The notes: generated from the letters alone by a model not told the origin. A DNA stretch of 64,000 nucleotides from Metabacillus sp. KUDC1714 (GCF_014217835.1 NZ_CP055263.1:4653501-4717500); one strand, 5' to 3'; positions 53,656 through 63,562 are shown, counted from the first letter of the stretch. Made by a program: numbers and translations.

Positions 53656-54867
53656 CTATCTTGTAGCGTGTACAGTCATAGGAGACTTTCGAACTAATCC
53701 ATAATAGGATAGAAAAGCCAAAAAGCTTGCTAAAAAGATAATGATTCCCATTGGTACTGCAGAATATTCTCCTGCTAACCCTACAAGTGGAGCCGTTAAT
53801 GAGCCAAGGATAAATGGTAATACTCCTAATAATGCTGATGCGCTCCCGGCAATATGTCCTTGTGTCTCCATTGCTAATGAAAAAGATGTAGTAGAAATGA
53901 TTGCAATAGATGATACGAAAAAGAAGACTGGAATAGCAAATATAATTAGTGGTGCTTTTAATAGAATAGCGACAAGTAGTAAAGCAGCAGATGAGTTAGC
54001 AAGAATTAAACCAAACTTCAAGAAGGTTTTCTCTGGAATGATATCTGAAAAACGACCAACCGACTGTGTTCCAATGATTAACGCAATCCCATTGACACCA
54101 AATAATAAACTAAACCCCTGAGGTGACACACCATAAATATTCTGATAGACAAAAGAAATACCAGATACGTAGGCGAAAATTCCTGCAATGATAAAAGCCT
54201 GTGTAAGAGCATAGCCTGCAAACTGGCGATCTTTTAATAATACTCCAAAATTCTTGACGATCTGTGAAAAATTACTAGGTATACGTTTTTCCTGTGGTAA
54301 GGATTCTTCTAATTTCAATGAAACAGTTAATAATAGCACTATGCCAATACCAGTCAAAACAATAAATACCCATTTCCAATCGGCAAAAGCAAGGATTCCA
54401 GCACCAGCAATCGGAGCAACAATCGGTCCAAGATTTCCTACTAGCATCAGTAATGCGAAAAACTTAGTAAGTTCCCTTCCGCTATAGACATCTCGAACAA
54501 TTGCTCGAGAAATCACAAGTCCTCCAGCTGCAGCAAACCCTTGAACAAAGCGAGATGCGATGAACGCATAAATATTTGGTGCAAAAGCACAAGTTAATGA
54601 AGCTAGTAAATACAAACTTAGAAAAATAAGCAATGGTTTACGTCTTCCTTGAACATCACTCATCGGGCCAATAATCAATTGCCCCAATCCGAGTCCTAAA
54701 AGGCATGTTGTTAAACTAATTTGTACGAGTGATGCACTTGTATGATACTCTTCTACTATTGTAGGAAATGATGGCAAATATGTGTCAATTGTAAATGGAC
54801 CTAAAAGTCCCAGTGATCCTAAAAGCAAAGCCAGCTGTAATCGTTTCGTTCCTGTTAAATTATTCAA
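53656..54867 (-). CDS. Bcr/CflA family multidrug efflux MFS
   Basis: 403 residues from TTG 54867 (after GAGAGGCG); an ATG 30 bases upstream lacks a ribosome binding site. Twelve membrane segments. FTIDTYLPSFPTIVEEYHTS with the A-motif GPMSDVQGRRKPLLIF, and motif C near GNLGPIVAPIAGAGI identify the drug:H+ antiporter group of Bcr/CflA type. Substrates are likely chloramphenicol- or bicyclomycin-like drugs. With NamA and MarR nearby on the same strand it forms a stress-response group. Confidence 0.88.
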   Translation of the reverse strand: MNNLTGTKRLQLALLLGSLGLLGPFTIDTYLPSFPTIVEEYHTSASLVQISLTTCLLGLGLGQLIIGPMSDVQGRRKPLLIFLSLYLLASLTCAFAPNIYAFIASRFVQGFAAAGGLVISRAIVRDVYSGRELTKFFALLMLVGNLGPIVAPIAGAGILAFADWKWVFIVLTGIGIVLLLTVSLKLEESLPQEKRIPSNFSQIVKNFGVLLKDRQFAGYALTQAFIIAGIFAYVSGISFVYQNIYGVSPQGFSLLFGVNGIALIIGTQSVGRFSDIIPEKTFLKFGLILANSSAALLLVAILLKAPLIIFAIPVFFFVSSIAIISTTSFSLAMETQGHIAGSASALLGVLPFILGSLTAPLVGLAGEYSAVPMGIIIFLASFLAFLSYYGLVRKSPMTVHATR

Positions 54868-54989
54868 ATTTTCTCGCCTCTCTGTCAAAACAGACATTTC
54901 TATTAAACTTTATTTCACTTTAACTACAATTTTCACTTAGATTATTTTAAGACGCATATAAAATTGAATAGTGCCTCTTACCAAATCAG

Positions 54990-55018
54990 AGAACAAGTGT
55001 CGACATGACACTTGTTCT
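54990..55018. other. 12-bp hairpin between namA and the efflux gene
   Basis: AGAACAAGTGTC (54990-55001) pairs with GACACTTGTTCT (55007-55018) with a five-base loop and no T-run. It may be a terminator of namA with weak tail or an operator. Confidence 0.5.
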
Positions 55019-55063
55019 TGAACAGGTTTGTATGGAGGTCATTTATGATTACGTGCTACATCA

Positions 55064-56095
55064 CTAATTTCTTGGAAATCCAGGGACATACTGTTTAGGC
55101 AGATCCATTTCTTTATGAAGTAAAGCCGCCGCTTCCAATGCCCAATAAGGATTTCTTAACATACCTCTTCCAATAGCCACAAGGTCTGCCTCGTCATTAC
55201 CGATGACAGCATTTGCAAGTACAGGTTCATCCAATCGACCAACCGCAATGACTGGAATATTTAGTTCTTGCTTTATTGCTCTTGCTAAAGGCACTTGATA
55301 CGCGACATGTGTCCCAGGCTTTCCGGCAGCAGCAATTGGCCCCTCGCCCCCTGCACTTACATGAAATAGATCGACCCCAGCTTTTTGATAGACTCTAGAA
55401 AATTCGATTGCTTCGTTGATCCCGTATCCTCCTTCTACGTATTCTCTTGCAGATATACGCATGATTAACGGCATCTCAGCAGGCATCTCGTTTTTTGCAG
55501 CTTGAATGATTTCTACTCCAAATTTTGTTAATTCTTTTCCATATTCATCTGCTCTTTTATTCGTATAAGCTGAATGGAATTGATGAATCAAGTAGCCGTG
55601 GGCACCGTGTAGTTCGATTACATCAACCCCTGCTTTAACCGCTCGACCAACAGCTAAACGGAATTTTTCTACCATTTCTTTCACTTCTTCTGTGGAAAGC
55701 TCTCTTGGTGTTTTTGACTTTTCATCAAAGGGAATCGCAGACGGTGCAACTGGCTCATCCGCATCCTCAGCTTTGCGCCCTGCGTGAGCAATTTGAATTC
55801 CAACTTTTGCGCCATGCTTGTGACAAGCTTCTACAATTCTTTCTAGTGCAGGAATTTGCTCATCTGACCACAGACCTAAATCATAATCTGAAATACGGCC
55901 ATCTGGCTCGACATCCGTCATTTCAATTATGATTAAACTAGCACCACCAATGGCACGGCTAACATAATGAATGTAGTGCCAATCAGTCGCGATTCCATCC
56001 TTATTTGTTACCGAGTATTGACACATTGGTGGCATCACCACGCGGTTCTTTAACTCAAGTCCTTTAATCTTATAAGGGCTAAATAAATGTTCCAT
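55064..56095 (-). CDS. namA: NADPH dehydrogenase of the old yellow enzyme family
   Basis: 343 residues. FMN- and substrate-binding blocks are intact: LKNRVVMPPMCQYSVTNKDG with Cys in CQYS, GLWSDEQIPALERIVEACHK, HGAHGYLIHQF (the His pair) and DLVAIGRGMLRNPYW. The YqjM/NamA type reduces activated double bonds in enones, nitroesters and nitroaromatics in the cytoplasm. AAGGAG precedes ATG. The MarR regulator 300 bases upstream is a candidate controller. Confidence 0.93.
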   Translation of the reverse strand: MEHLFSPYKIKGLELKNRVVMPPMCQYSVTNKDGIATDWHYIHYVSRAIGGASLIIIEMTDVEPDGRISDYDLGLWSDEQIPALERIVEACHKHGAKVGIQIAHAGRKAEDADEPVAPSAIPFDEKSKTPRELSTEEVKEMVEKFRLAVGRAVKAGVDVIELHGAHGYLIHQFHSAYTNKRADEYGKELTKFGVEIIQAAKNEMPAEMPLIMRISAREYVEGGYGINEAIEFSRVYQKAGVDLFHVSAGGEGPIAAAGKPGTHVAYQVPLARAIKQELNIPVIAVGRLDEPVLANAVIGNDEADLVAIGRGMLRNPYWALEAAALLHKEMDLPKQYVPGFPRN

Positions 56096-56389
56096 AAAAA
56101 AACTCCTTTTTTATAATAGCATGGGTGTACATTATTGTAGATAGTAGTATAAATCGGCTTTTACATCACATTTTAGTATAATGATGAATTCTATTAAGTA
56201 TCATTCACAAATGAGTCCCTTTTTTTGCAGGTTAATTCAAAAAGTTTACCTTTTAATGTATGTGCATGCATACAAATTAGCATATGACAAATCTTCCCGT
56301 CAAATATAAAGCATCAACTAAAAATAATGAATCCATTACTGACAATTATATATTGAATAAAATGATCAATTCGAAAATATAATACTTTA

Positions 56390-56821
56390 TCATTTTATTT
56401 GATTGATTAAGCCTTGTAGCTCTTTTTGGATATCTTCTCTTGAAAAAGCATTTGCAAGAGTTTCATTAATTGTACCTAGAGCTTTTTTTAGTTTTTCTTC
56501 GCCTTCGTTTGTCAAAGATGTATAAATGGCTCGGCGATCATCTACACAAATATGTCTTTTTAAGGCTCCACAGCCCTTTGCTTCAAATCTGCTAACAAGT
56601 CTTGACATAGCGCTCTGACTTAAACCAACCATACTCTGTAGTTGTTGTAGCTTTAATTTTTTTTCAGGAGTTTCTGATAAAAATAAAAGCACGTAAAATT
56701 CTTTTAAAGAAAGTTGATGATTTTGTTGCAGGATGCTTTCTAATTCATCCGTAACTTTCATTTGTACATGTGTAAAAGATAACCAACTAGAAATTAGTTG
56801 ATTTTTTTGATTTGATTCCAT
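56390..56821 (-). CDS. MarR family regulator
   Basis: 143 residues. The wing and recognition helices LKLQQLQSMVGLSQSAMSRL and SRFEAKGCGALKRHICVDDR with RRAIYTSLTNEGEE form the MarR DNA-binding domain, between dimerisation helices at both ends. ATG after AGGTGG. It lies upstream of namA and the efflux gene in the same direction, and a dyad upstream of its own gene suggests autoregulation. The effector is unknown; two cysteines (in GCG and HICV) could allow redox sensing. Confidence 0.85.
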   Translation of the reverse strand: MESNQKNQLISSWLSFTHVQMKVTDELESILQQNHQLSLKEFYVLLFLSETPEKKLKLQQLQSMVGLSQSAMSRLVSRFEAKGCGALKRHICVDDRRAIYTSLTNEGEEKLKKALGTINETLANAFSREDIQKELQGLINQIK

Positions 56822-56863
56822 TCCATGTGTACCACCTATTCTAGGGTTTCTTTTTTTACTTTA

Positions 56864-56881
56864 GTATCACATTTGAGATAC
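56864..56881. promoter_or_regulatory. dyad upstream of marR
   Basis: GTATC-ACATTTGA-GATAC, 43 bases before the marR start. It is the size of a MarR operator. No equally good copy is seen before namA. Confidence 0.4.
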
Positions 56882-57017
56882 GAACTTTTATATTTATCTT
56901 TTTATAGTATCAAGACTTCATTTTACTAGTCAAACATAAACATTTCTTCTTTGTTTTGAAAATCCTTTAGTGCGCTTTAGAAATCCGTTTGTTGAACACC
57001 CCATTTTCTTTATACGA

Positions 57018-57605
57018 TCAATCAATTTCTGCTTTATTATGAAGGTATTGAAATATATTAGTTATACCTATAGAAATTAGTATAATTATGATATATCCAA
57101 TAAACATATAGAAATAACTAGCACCATTTTTTAGATGCATAAGATGATATGTACTTAATAACGGTTTCAATACAAAAGATATAAAAGCAATCAATAATAA
57201 AGAATATAAGTAGAAATTTTTATTTTTATTTAATGTCCATTGATATAATAATATAAACATTACTGGAACTAACGAAGTATCAAATCCAAAGTGAACTGGA
57301 ATTAAAGGTATAACTTTATAAGGGTATTCTATAAAGTTATACCTTGTAAGTATTAAATCAGTATAAGCCACCCATATATGTATATTGAATCCCAAAAAAC
57401 CTAATAAAAATATCCGTTTCCTATCGATTCTAAAATATAGGATAATTAACGGAATAATAATTATCCCTACATTAACCCAAAATTGCCATGTATCATAGGA
57501 TGAATATTCCCACCAATAATCAACCCATTTGTTTATTCCTTTTTCTTGGTCTAACTTCAGTTCTTCAAGTCGATTATTTTGCTCAGTTGGAAAGTTAATT
57601 TTCAT
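57018..57605 (-). CDS. CBO0543-type integral membrane protein
   Basis: 195 residues with five hydrophobic segments after a charged 35-residue head (EELKLDQEKGINKWVDYWWE). Landmarks are IIIIPLIILYFRIDRKRIFL with LGFLGFNIHIW and the aromatic loop NFIEYPYKVIPLIPVHFGFD, as in the Bacillus/Clostridium CBO0543 group. Function unknown. GAGGTG precedes ATG. Its base composition is particularly AT-rich, which is common for such genes. Confidence 0.75.
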   Translation of the reverse strand: MKINFPTEQNNRLEELKLDQEKGINKWVDYWWEYSSYDTWQFWVNVGIIIIPLIILYFRIDRKRIFLLGFLGFNIHIWVAYTDLILTRYNFIEYPYKVIPLIPVHFGFDTSLVPVMFILLYQWTLNKNKNFYLYSLLLIAFISFVLKPLLSTYHLMHLKNGASYFYMFIGYIIIILISIGITNIFQYLHNKAEID

Positions 57606-57711
57606 GGAGTCACCTCAAAATAATAAATACTACTTTTAGCATTATTTTTCTCCATCTAAAAATTACTATCCAATTATTTTTAACAATTAATTATAAAATC
57701 TAAATTTTTTT

Positions 57712-57834
57712 TTAATTACTCCTCCACTGCTCACCCTCTTCCAATTGTGTGATCGGATGTAAGGAGGCCACTCTAATTGCTTCCTCCAAGTCAATTGCAT
57801 CCATTTTCTCTGGATTGAAGTAACCCAAAAACAA
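57712..57834 (-). pseudogene. YCII-related protein remnant with internal deletion
   Basis: After a TTG start the frame reads LFLGYFNPEKMDAI and then, at once, DLEEAIRVASLHPITQLEEG. The first part is the N-terminus of the YCII/DGPF family and the second is its C-terminus; about 70-80 residues between them are missing, though no frameshift is present. It lies nine bases after the DinB gene and may still be translated as a 40-residue peptide. Confidence 0.6.
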
Positions 57835-57842
57835 GTAAGTCC

Positions 57843-58343
57843 TTAAAATACAAGTATTTGTTCTAATTCACGCTTCTGACGCAAGTGATGATGGAAATGC
57901 ATGTTTACCAGATCGTACCACTCCCTCGCATTAAGCCAGCCAAAGCCGTCATGTTTGACTTTGTAATTAGAATTTATAGCATTTACTTTCGGTTCCCATA
58001 GTCTCAACCTCTGCATTACCTGATCTAGTCTCACCATAAGGCTTTCCTTACTATCTGAATTGCTTGGTGGGGTATTTAATTCGTCTGGTAACTTGATTTT
58101 AATTGGTGGAAATCCTCCAATTTTATATAATTGCTCACCAAACTCCGTTTTCCCAAGCTTTTGCTCTTCTTCTTCTGCAGCACAAGTTTCCACATTGTCA
58201 AGGTACTCATGTGCAACGAGGATTAAATGATCGTACATTTGACCGATAGACCAAACTCCTTCAGCCGATTTATATCTTAGTTGTTCCAATGAATAGTTTT
58301 GCAGATCACTTTTGTATGTTCCAACCACTTTCAAATTACTCAA
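57843..58343 (-). CDS. DinB family protein
   Basis: 166 residues of the four-helix DinB fold. Metal-ligand histidines appear in YDHLILVAHEY and MHFHHHLRQK; the central GWLNAREWYDLVN segment is typical. DinB-like proteins are small-molecule transferases (bacillithiol or mycothiol type) or unknown. Start is TTG 58343 eight bases after AAGGAG; the GTG at 58352 overlaps that site. The YCII remnant follows, a pairing that may have been functional before decay. Confidence 0.75.
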   Translation of the reverse strand: MSNLKVVGTYKSDLQNYSLEQLRYKSAEGVWSIGQMYDHLILVAHEYLDNVETCAAEEEEQKLGKTEFGEQLYKIGGFPPIKIKLPDELNTPPSNSDSKESLMVRLDQVMQRLRLWEPKVNAINSNYKVKHDGFGWLNAREWYDLVNMHFHHHLRQKRELEQILVF

Positions 58344-58715
58344 TTTAATCACTCCTTTATCACTTTAATACATATTAAGTGTCTTTGATTAGTTAGCATT
58401 GCTTTCTAATCTATTAGTTCTCTAATAATAGTTAAATCCCTTTTCTATATAACCTTTTAAACTAAACTGCGTTAGATGAACAACGAAAAAAGGATGCCTT
58501 AGCAACATCTATTCATATTGCTAACGCACCCTAGATGAAGGAGACCATTCATAAGTTGAATAAGGATTAATTAACTAAACAGGAGCTTTTGATATTTCAA
58601 TAATCAATCCACTAAAAAAGTAATCATTACATCACATATGTTAAAGTGAGCGTTTTCTCCCTTCGTAAATCGCGAGTTTCTGACAGAATGATTGTAGACG
58701 TAATGAGTGTAAATA
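58344..58715. other. intergenic region downstream of the 75-residue ORF
   Basis: No gene recognised; contains the terminator at 58485-58530 and otherwise AT-rich sequence. Confidence 0.4.
58485..58530 (-). terminator. minus-strand terminator
   Basis: GGATGCCTTAGCAA pairs with TTGCTAACGCACC (one bulge, one mismatch), followed by TTTTTTCG on the minus strand. It would end the transcript of the 75-residue ORF, 185 bases upstream. Confidence 0.6.
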
Positions 58716-58943
58716 TCATATCTTTGAAATGTAAAAAACATCCCAGTAAGAAAATTCGAAGGAGGGATTAGTGTGAGGGATACATGATTCAGTTAAAAAT
58801 TTGCTTAATGTACCACCTGTATTTTGATATAAGGCTGAATGAAACATTTTATCAGCCGAAACACCCTTTTTTATTTTTTTAGTAATACACTGTCTTAATT
58901 TGCTTTGATTCCAATCGATTTCACCAAATCTGGCATGTAACAT
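58716..58943 (-). CDS. hypothetical protein (75 residues)
   Basis: Reads MLHARFGEIDWNQSKLRQCI followed by KKIKKGVSADKMFHSALYQN. A GGAGG lies 11 bases before ATG and a terminator downstream supports expression. Polar, helical and without a membrane segment. No family recognised. Confidence 0.5.
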   Translation of the reverse strand: MLHARFGEIDWNQSKLRQCITKKIKKGVSADKMFHSALYQNTGGTLSKFLTESCIPHTNPSFEFSYWDVFYISKI

Positions 58944-59091
58944 TACCAGCCATTCCTCCAGTCAGTATAAATTACGCCCAAACCTAATTATCAGATTATT
59001 TCAGTAAACTGAAATAAAACACATTTCAAATGGTAGCATGCTAGAGTGTCAAAAGTTCTTTTAAAATTAAATAATCAAGAGGAGGAATTTT

Positions 59092-60777
59092 ATGAAATTT
59101 AACAAGGCAATAATCTGGTTATTGGTTCTATCATTTCTTACTTCATCGATATTATTGGGTGAAAATAATGTAGCAAATGCGGAAGTTATTGATTCTATAC
59201 CAAACACAACAAGAAACATTATGGAGTACGACAATAATTTTCTGTCAGTAACCGGTTTTGCGTCATTAGGAGTTAATGATCGAAGCAATTATATAGGAAC
59301 CTCTTCTTATCGTAAGGTTAAAACGGAAAGAGAGTTTTTACAGGCAATATTGGATGCTAAAAATGGTAGTGTGAAAGTAATAGAAGTAGCGAGAGATATG
59401 AACTTAGGGTGGGCAGAATTAAATCTAAGTTCAGAAGAAGCTAAAAAGTATAATTTTATAACAAAATATCGGGATCCTATGAACGGATTTACAAATCCAA
59501 CGTTAGCTTCCTCTGGTGTTTCACAATTAAGTGTTTCTGACGTCGATGGATTAACTATTTTTTCAAAAAAAGGCAAGACAATTAGGCATGCAGAATTAAA
59601 ATTACAAAGAACAAGTAATGATATTGTCATTAGGAATCTGAATTTTGATGGAATGTGGCAATGGGATGATACTGGAAAACATAAGGAAGTAGGCTGGACT
59701 TTTATTAAGGTAAATGGTGCAAATAATGTATGGATAGACCATAGTAAATTTTCCATTGCAGCAGATGGATTAATTGATACTGAGAATGGTGGCTCCAATA
59801 TTACCATTTCCTGGTCTGAATTCGGATTACCTGCAAATGAGAATCCGACAGAGGATAGTGATATTTATCAATCGATTCAGTATATGGAAGAAAAATATGC
59901 TTCAAATGAACTAACTTCCGATAGTGTGTACTATAACATGCGCAATGGCGGTGCGACCAAAGAGCAGATAATGGCATATGCAGCATATCATAGCAAGGTG
60001 CATTTAACTGGTTCCGGAGATAAAGACTATGTGAATTATGTGTCTAGTAATGGAAGCGAGATAAAAGATGGTAATCAAAGAATCCGGTTAACCCTTGCCT
60101 ATAACAGTTATACCAATGTTGGGCAGAGAATTCCAATGATACGTCAAGGTAGTGGTCATTTATACAATTGTTATGTTGACAATTCAACTCATTATGATGT
60201 TTTGGAAAATGTAAGCGCTATTTCTGAATACGGAACCGATCAACTATCACGAGCACTGAATGCAAGGAATGGGGCTTCTATTGCAGCAGATTCATGTGTA
60301 TTCCATGATATTAACGAGCCAATCACAGGTGCTGAGATTCAAGGTCTGGATACGGCCAACATGGATGAACCTTGGGATGAGCTATTTCAAAGCGCTTATA
60401 ACAATAATTTAATTGTAAACTCCCAAATAACAAATAAATATGGAACTTATACAGGAAGTAGTTGGGACAATAATGGTGAAAATCTATTTACAAAAGGATT
60501 TACATGGTATGACAAATCAACTATAGGAAATTGGGCATGGTCTTCACATATTGTGGGAAGTGAAAATATGAGTAAAACAAATCCACCGACTGATCCATTT
60601 TCCTTCGAATATAATTATAATGAGAAGCTACCTTATACTTATAATGTACTTCCTTTAAACAGCGTTGTATCAACGCTCAAAAAATATGCAGGGGCCGGCA
60701 AAGTTAATATAAGTCCAGTAGATTGGTTAAAAATAGATTATAGTTCTAATGTGATAACAGATAATGATGAACACTAA
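59092..60777 (+). CDS. secreted pectate lyase (PL1 family)
   Basis: 561 residues. Signal peptide about 1-30 (cut after NVANA). The parallel beta-helix carries the PL1 hallmark VWIDHSKFSIAADGLIDTEN (vWiDH at 213-217) and NITISWSEFG, the catalytic-Arg area IPMIRQGSGHLYNCYVDN. It cleaves polygalacturonate by beta-elimination with calcium. AGAGGAGG precedes ATG. The insertion between 245 and 330 (ENPTEDSDIYQSIQYMEEKY onward) is longer than in short Pel enzymes. It stands alone, with a bidirectional terminator after it. Confidence 0.88.
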   Translation: MKFNKAIIWLLVLSFLTSSILLGENNVANAEVIDSIPNTTRNIMEYDNNFLSVTGFASLGVNDRSNYIGTSSYRKVKTEREFLQAILDAKNGSVKVIEVARDMNLGWAELNLSSEEAKKYNFITKYRDPMNGFTNPTLASSGVSQLSVSDVDGLTIFSKKGKTIRHAELKLQRTSNDIVIRNLNFDGMWQWDDTGKHKEVGWTFIKVNGANNVWIDHSKFSIAADGLIDTENGGSNITISWSEFGLPANENPTEDSDIYQSIQYMEEKYASNELTSDSVYYNMRNGGATKEQIMAYAAYHSKVHLTGSGDKDYVNYVSSNGSEIKDGNQRIRLTLAYNSYTNVGQRIPMIRQGSGHLYNCYVDNSTHYDVLENVSAISEYGTDQLSRALNARNGASIAADSCVFHDINEPITGAEIQGLDTANMDEPWDELFQSAYNNNLIVNSQITNKYGTYTGSSWDNNGENLFTKGFTWYDKSTIGNWAWSSHIVGSENMSKTNPPTDPFSFEYNYNEKLPYTYNVLPLNSVVSTLKKYAGAGKVNISPVDWLKIDYSSNVITDNDEH

Positions 60778-60908
60778 ACCAAAAAAATGAGCATCGTAAA
60801 GGGTGCTCCTAATGGGAAACTTATTCTTCAGTTACTGTATTCTCCATGTGTAACTCTATCCTGTTAGTTTAGGCTCTGTTAAACAATAATATTGCGAGTT
60901 GAGACATA

Positions 60909-60940
60909 AAAAATAGACCATCATTTTGGATGGTCTTTTT
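60909..60940. terminator. bidirectional terminator
   Basis: AGACCATC/GATGGTCT stem (60915-60922, 60929-60936). T-runs on both strands serve the pectate lyase and HTH genes. Confidence 0.75.
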
Positions 60941-60960
60941 CAACTAAAATCCCTAATCAC

Positions 60961-61182
60961 TTATTCTCGCGTGTCTTCGTCACTTTTGTATTCTAAAATA
61001 TCTCCAGGCTGACATTCTAAAGCCTTACAAATCGCCTCTAAAGTTGATAATCGAATCGCCTTTGCTTTTCCATTTTTCAATATAGAAAGATTTGCCATCG
61101 TTATTCCTACCCTCTCCGAAAGTTCTGTTACGCTCATTTTCCTTTTAGCCAACATCACATCAATATTGATTATAATCGCCAT
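60961..61182 (-). CDS. Xre-type helix-turn-helix protein (YozG-like)
   Basis: 73 residues from ATG 61182, six bases after GAGGTG. One Cro/C1-type helix-turn-helix fills the protein: INIDVMLAKRKMSVTELSER, VGITMANLSILKNGKAKAIR, then LSTLEAICKALECQPGDIL. It is translated ten bases after the DUF2975 gene stop, a known pairing in Firmicutes in which the membrane partner and the small HTH act together. Confidence 0.85.
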   Translation of the reverse strand: MAIIINIDVMLAKRKMSVTELSERVGITMANLSILKNGKAKAIRLSTLEAICKALECQPGDILEYKSDEDTRE

Positions 61183-61192
61183 TGTTTTCACC

Positions 61193-61675
61193 TCAGACCG
61201 TTAAATCATTTTCAGATTTTATATTAATAGCTTCCTGCAAAAGTCTTTGGAGAACAGCAGCAAAGACTGCGATAACAATTGGAGCAAAAATAAAGACCAT
61301 GCCAATTAAAATGACACCTGGGGCATCGTCTAACTCTGCAAAGATAAAGAAGAAAGGCATACCAACCACATATAAGCAACTGATTGTAATTGCACAAAAT
61401 TTTATATTTTTTAGAGCTTTTACAGATATCTCCGAGAACGCCTTGTTCTTGTCAATATAACTTAAAAGTTTAAAAGCCTGATACAATGCAACGAAAAACG
61501 GAATCGCCGAAACATACATAACTATTAAAATGCCATATAGTACATAAGCGAACTCCGAATTAGTTTCTGCTGCTTCCTTAGCTAATATGGGCAAACCAAA
61601 TATACATAAAGCAAGAACTGGAGTTCCAATTAGAAATACAGCTATTTTCAAAAAGATTGTTGAACCTCGTTTCAT
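61193..61675 (-). CDS. DUF2975 membrane protein
   Basis: 160 residues from ATG 61675, six bases after GAGGTG. Four membrane segments (about 8-28, 43-65, 90-115, 122-148); the cytoplasmic loop AFKLLSYIDKNKAFSEISVK is the DUF2975 landmark. It is the first gene of a two-gene operon with the Xre-type protein. The role, perhaps sequestering or signalling to the HTH, is inferred from pairing only. Confidence 0.82.
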   Translation of the reverse strand: MKRGSTIFLKIAVFLIGTPVLALCIFGLPILAKEAAETNSEFAYVLYGILIVMYVSAIPFFVALYQAFKLLSYIDKNKAFSEISVKALKNIKFCAITISCLYVVGMPFFFIFAELDDAPGVILIGMVFIFAPIVIAVFAAVLQRLLQEAINIKSENDLTV

Positions 61676-61802
61676 ATAAAGCACCTCACTTATTTATTGT
61701 AAATTTGACTTTAACATATATTTTATCGTTTTGAAATAAAATATTATTGATTTTTATTATGTTGTTATTGTTATGTGAATATACTTTTCATTTTAAAAAT
61801 AA

Positions 61803-61834
61803 TAAAAAAGCATTCCTCATTACACAGAAATGCC
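61803..61834 (-). terminator. terminator of the argininosuccinate-lyase-like gene
   Basis: GGCATT...AATGC stem (61810-61833) followed on the minus strand by TTTTTTATTATTTTT. Confidence 0.55.
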
Positions 61835-61937
61835 TTAAAACTTTAAACATTCAATTTTTAACTGGTTCTTCTAACTCCGTAATTTATAGATGATCATTTT
61901 AAGGAGAAAATGGTAAATACTACGATACAATACATTA

Positions 61938-63389
61938 CTATTTTCTAAATTCAGCTTTGTATGTTTTAAATTTATTCTTCCACACATTCAATTCACTAAT
62001 TATATCTCCTAATCGCTGGGCTGATAAAAGCATCTGTCTTTCCGTTTCTTTCGGATTTGGTCCTCCCATGATCGAACGAACAACAATAAATTGATAAGGA
62101 TCAATCGCCTTTTTATAGTGTTCCTCTGTTAGAGCTAGTTCAATATCACACATTTCTTTCGCAATGTCATTTATTAACTCTACATTTCCATCATTCAAAC
62201 TTAACCCTGCATCATTTACCCTTTTTACAAATGTTTGAATAATCTGATGTGATTGACGAAACGAAAGCTTGTAATCTCTTACAAGAACGTCTGCTAGTTC
62301 GGTGACAGTTGAGAATCCCTCTTGACAACGTTTTAATAACTTATCTTTATTTATCGTCATTTTACTAATAATTTCTGTTAACAACTCGACAATTTGAAAA
62401 GAATGCGAAAAACCCTGTTCGATAATGGGTTGAATATCATCACCAATATCAACAATATCACCAAATGGTACACTATGAGTCATCATAAATGCAGATTGCA
62501 ATTCCCCTATTGTTCTACTAATCAGTGATCGTGTATGTTCTAAGGATGAAGGGTTTCGTTTTTGTGGCATAATACTTGAGGTTTGGACCAAGCTTTCATC
62601 CAATTCTATACCATCTACCTCATTTGTTGCCAAAAACATTAAATCAAAGACGAAACGAGACAAGGTAGTTAAGGTAATTGATAATGTGCTGACGATCTCA
62701 AGCATGTAATCTGCAGCACTAATAGCATCATAGGAATTATCTAGAGGCTTATCAAAGGCTAGTTTTTTGGAGATATAGTGGCGATCAATTGGAAAGCCTG
62801 TCGTGCCTAAAGCTGCTGCTCCCATTGGAGATTGGTTTATACGTTGAAGTAAGCCAAATCCTCGATCGAGATCTCTTTCTAAATGGTTGCAGGTCGCAAG
62901 AATATAATGAGCAAATGTCGTCGGCTGGGCTTGCTGGTTATGTGTATATGCTGGCATAACTGTTAATGCATGCTCCTTCGCAAGCTGTAGCAGTACTTTT
63001 TTCATGTCTATAAGTAAACTCATCCAATGGACGAGCCTTTCTCGCCAAAACATCCGGTACATCGTTGCATCTAGATCGTTCCTACTTAATGCAATATGCA
63101 TGTTACCGACTAATTCATCACCAATTTCCTTTTTCAATTCCGCTTCAATCATAAAAAATAAATCTTCATATGCTGGGTTATACTCCTCCTGGAACCCTTT
63201 TGCTAATAGCTGTTGATTGGCTAAAATTATTTTTTTTGCATCATGATTCTGTAAAATTTTTTTATGGGCCAACATATCGGCATGGGCAATATTAATTTCT
63301 AACATAAAACTTAGAAAATGTTTTTTTGTAAACTTGTAACCAGGCTCAAGAATATGCTGAATATATAAACGAGATCTATCTGATGACAT
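61938..63389 (-). CDS. argininosuccinate lyase family protein
   Basis: 483 residues of the fumarase/aspartase superfamily. The signature SSIMPQKRNPSSLEHTRSLI holds the catalytic Ser, and YTHNQQAQPTTFAHYILATC, HIALSRNDLDATMYRMFWRE and GAAALGTTGFPIDR match ArgH. No argG or other arginine gene is near, and the N-terminal block differs from typical ArgH, so this may be a second, specialised lyase. The ribosome binding site GGAGTG is 12 bases from ATG. Monocistronic. Confidence 0.82.
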   Translation of the reverse strand: MSSDRSRLYIQHILEPGYKFTKKHFLSFMLEINIAHADMLAHKKILQNHDAKKIILANQQLLAKGFQEEYNPAYEDLFFMIEAELKKEIGDELVGNMHIALSRNDLDATMYRMFWRERLVHWMSLLIDMKKVLLQLAKEHALTVMPAYTHNQQAQPTTFAHYILATCNHLERDLDRGFGLLQRINQSPMGAAALGTTGFPIDRHYISKKLAFDKPLDNSYDAISAADYMLEIVSTLSITLTTLSRFVFDLMFLATNEVDGIELDESLVQTSSIMPQKRNPSSLEHTRSLISRTIGELQSAFMMTHSVPFGDIVDIGDDIQPIIEQGFSHSFQIVELLTEIISKMTINKDKLLKRCQEGFSTVTELADVLVRDYKLSFRQSHQIIQTFVKRVNDAGLSLNDGNVELINDIAKEMCDIELALTEEHYKKAIDPYQFIVVRSIMGGPNPKETERQMLLSAQRLGDIISELNVWKNKFKTYKAEFRK

Positions 63390-63519
63390 GCTTCTTGTTC
63401 ACTCCAATCTCAATGGTACTTATCTATCTATATTCTTTTACTTCTTGGCTTGAGCCTGTAAACCGTATGTTCCTAATAAGGCGTTCCTTCTTAAACAAAA
63501 CTGCAACTTCAATAAGAAA

Positions 63520-63548
63520 GTGCATTACCCCTAATTGAAGTAATGCAC
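63520..63548 (-). terminator. terminator of the 57-residue membrane protein gene
   Basis: GTGCATTAC/GTAATGCAC stem (63520-63528, 63540-63548), TTTCTTATTG next on the minus strand. Confidence 0.6.
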
Positions 63549-63562
63549 TCGTAAGTTGAATT

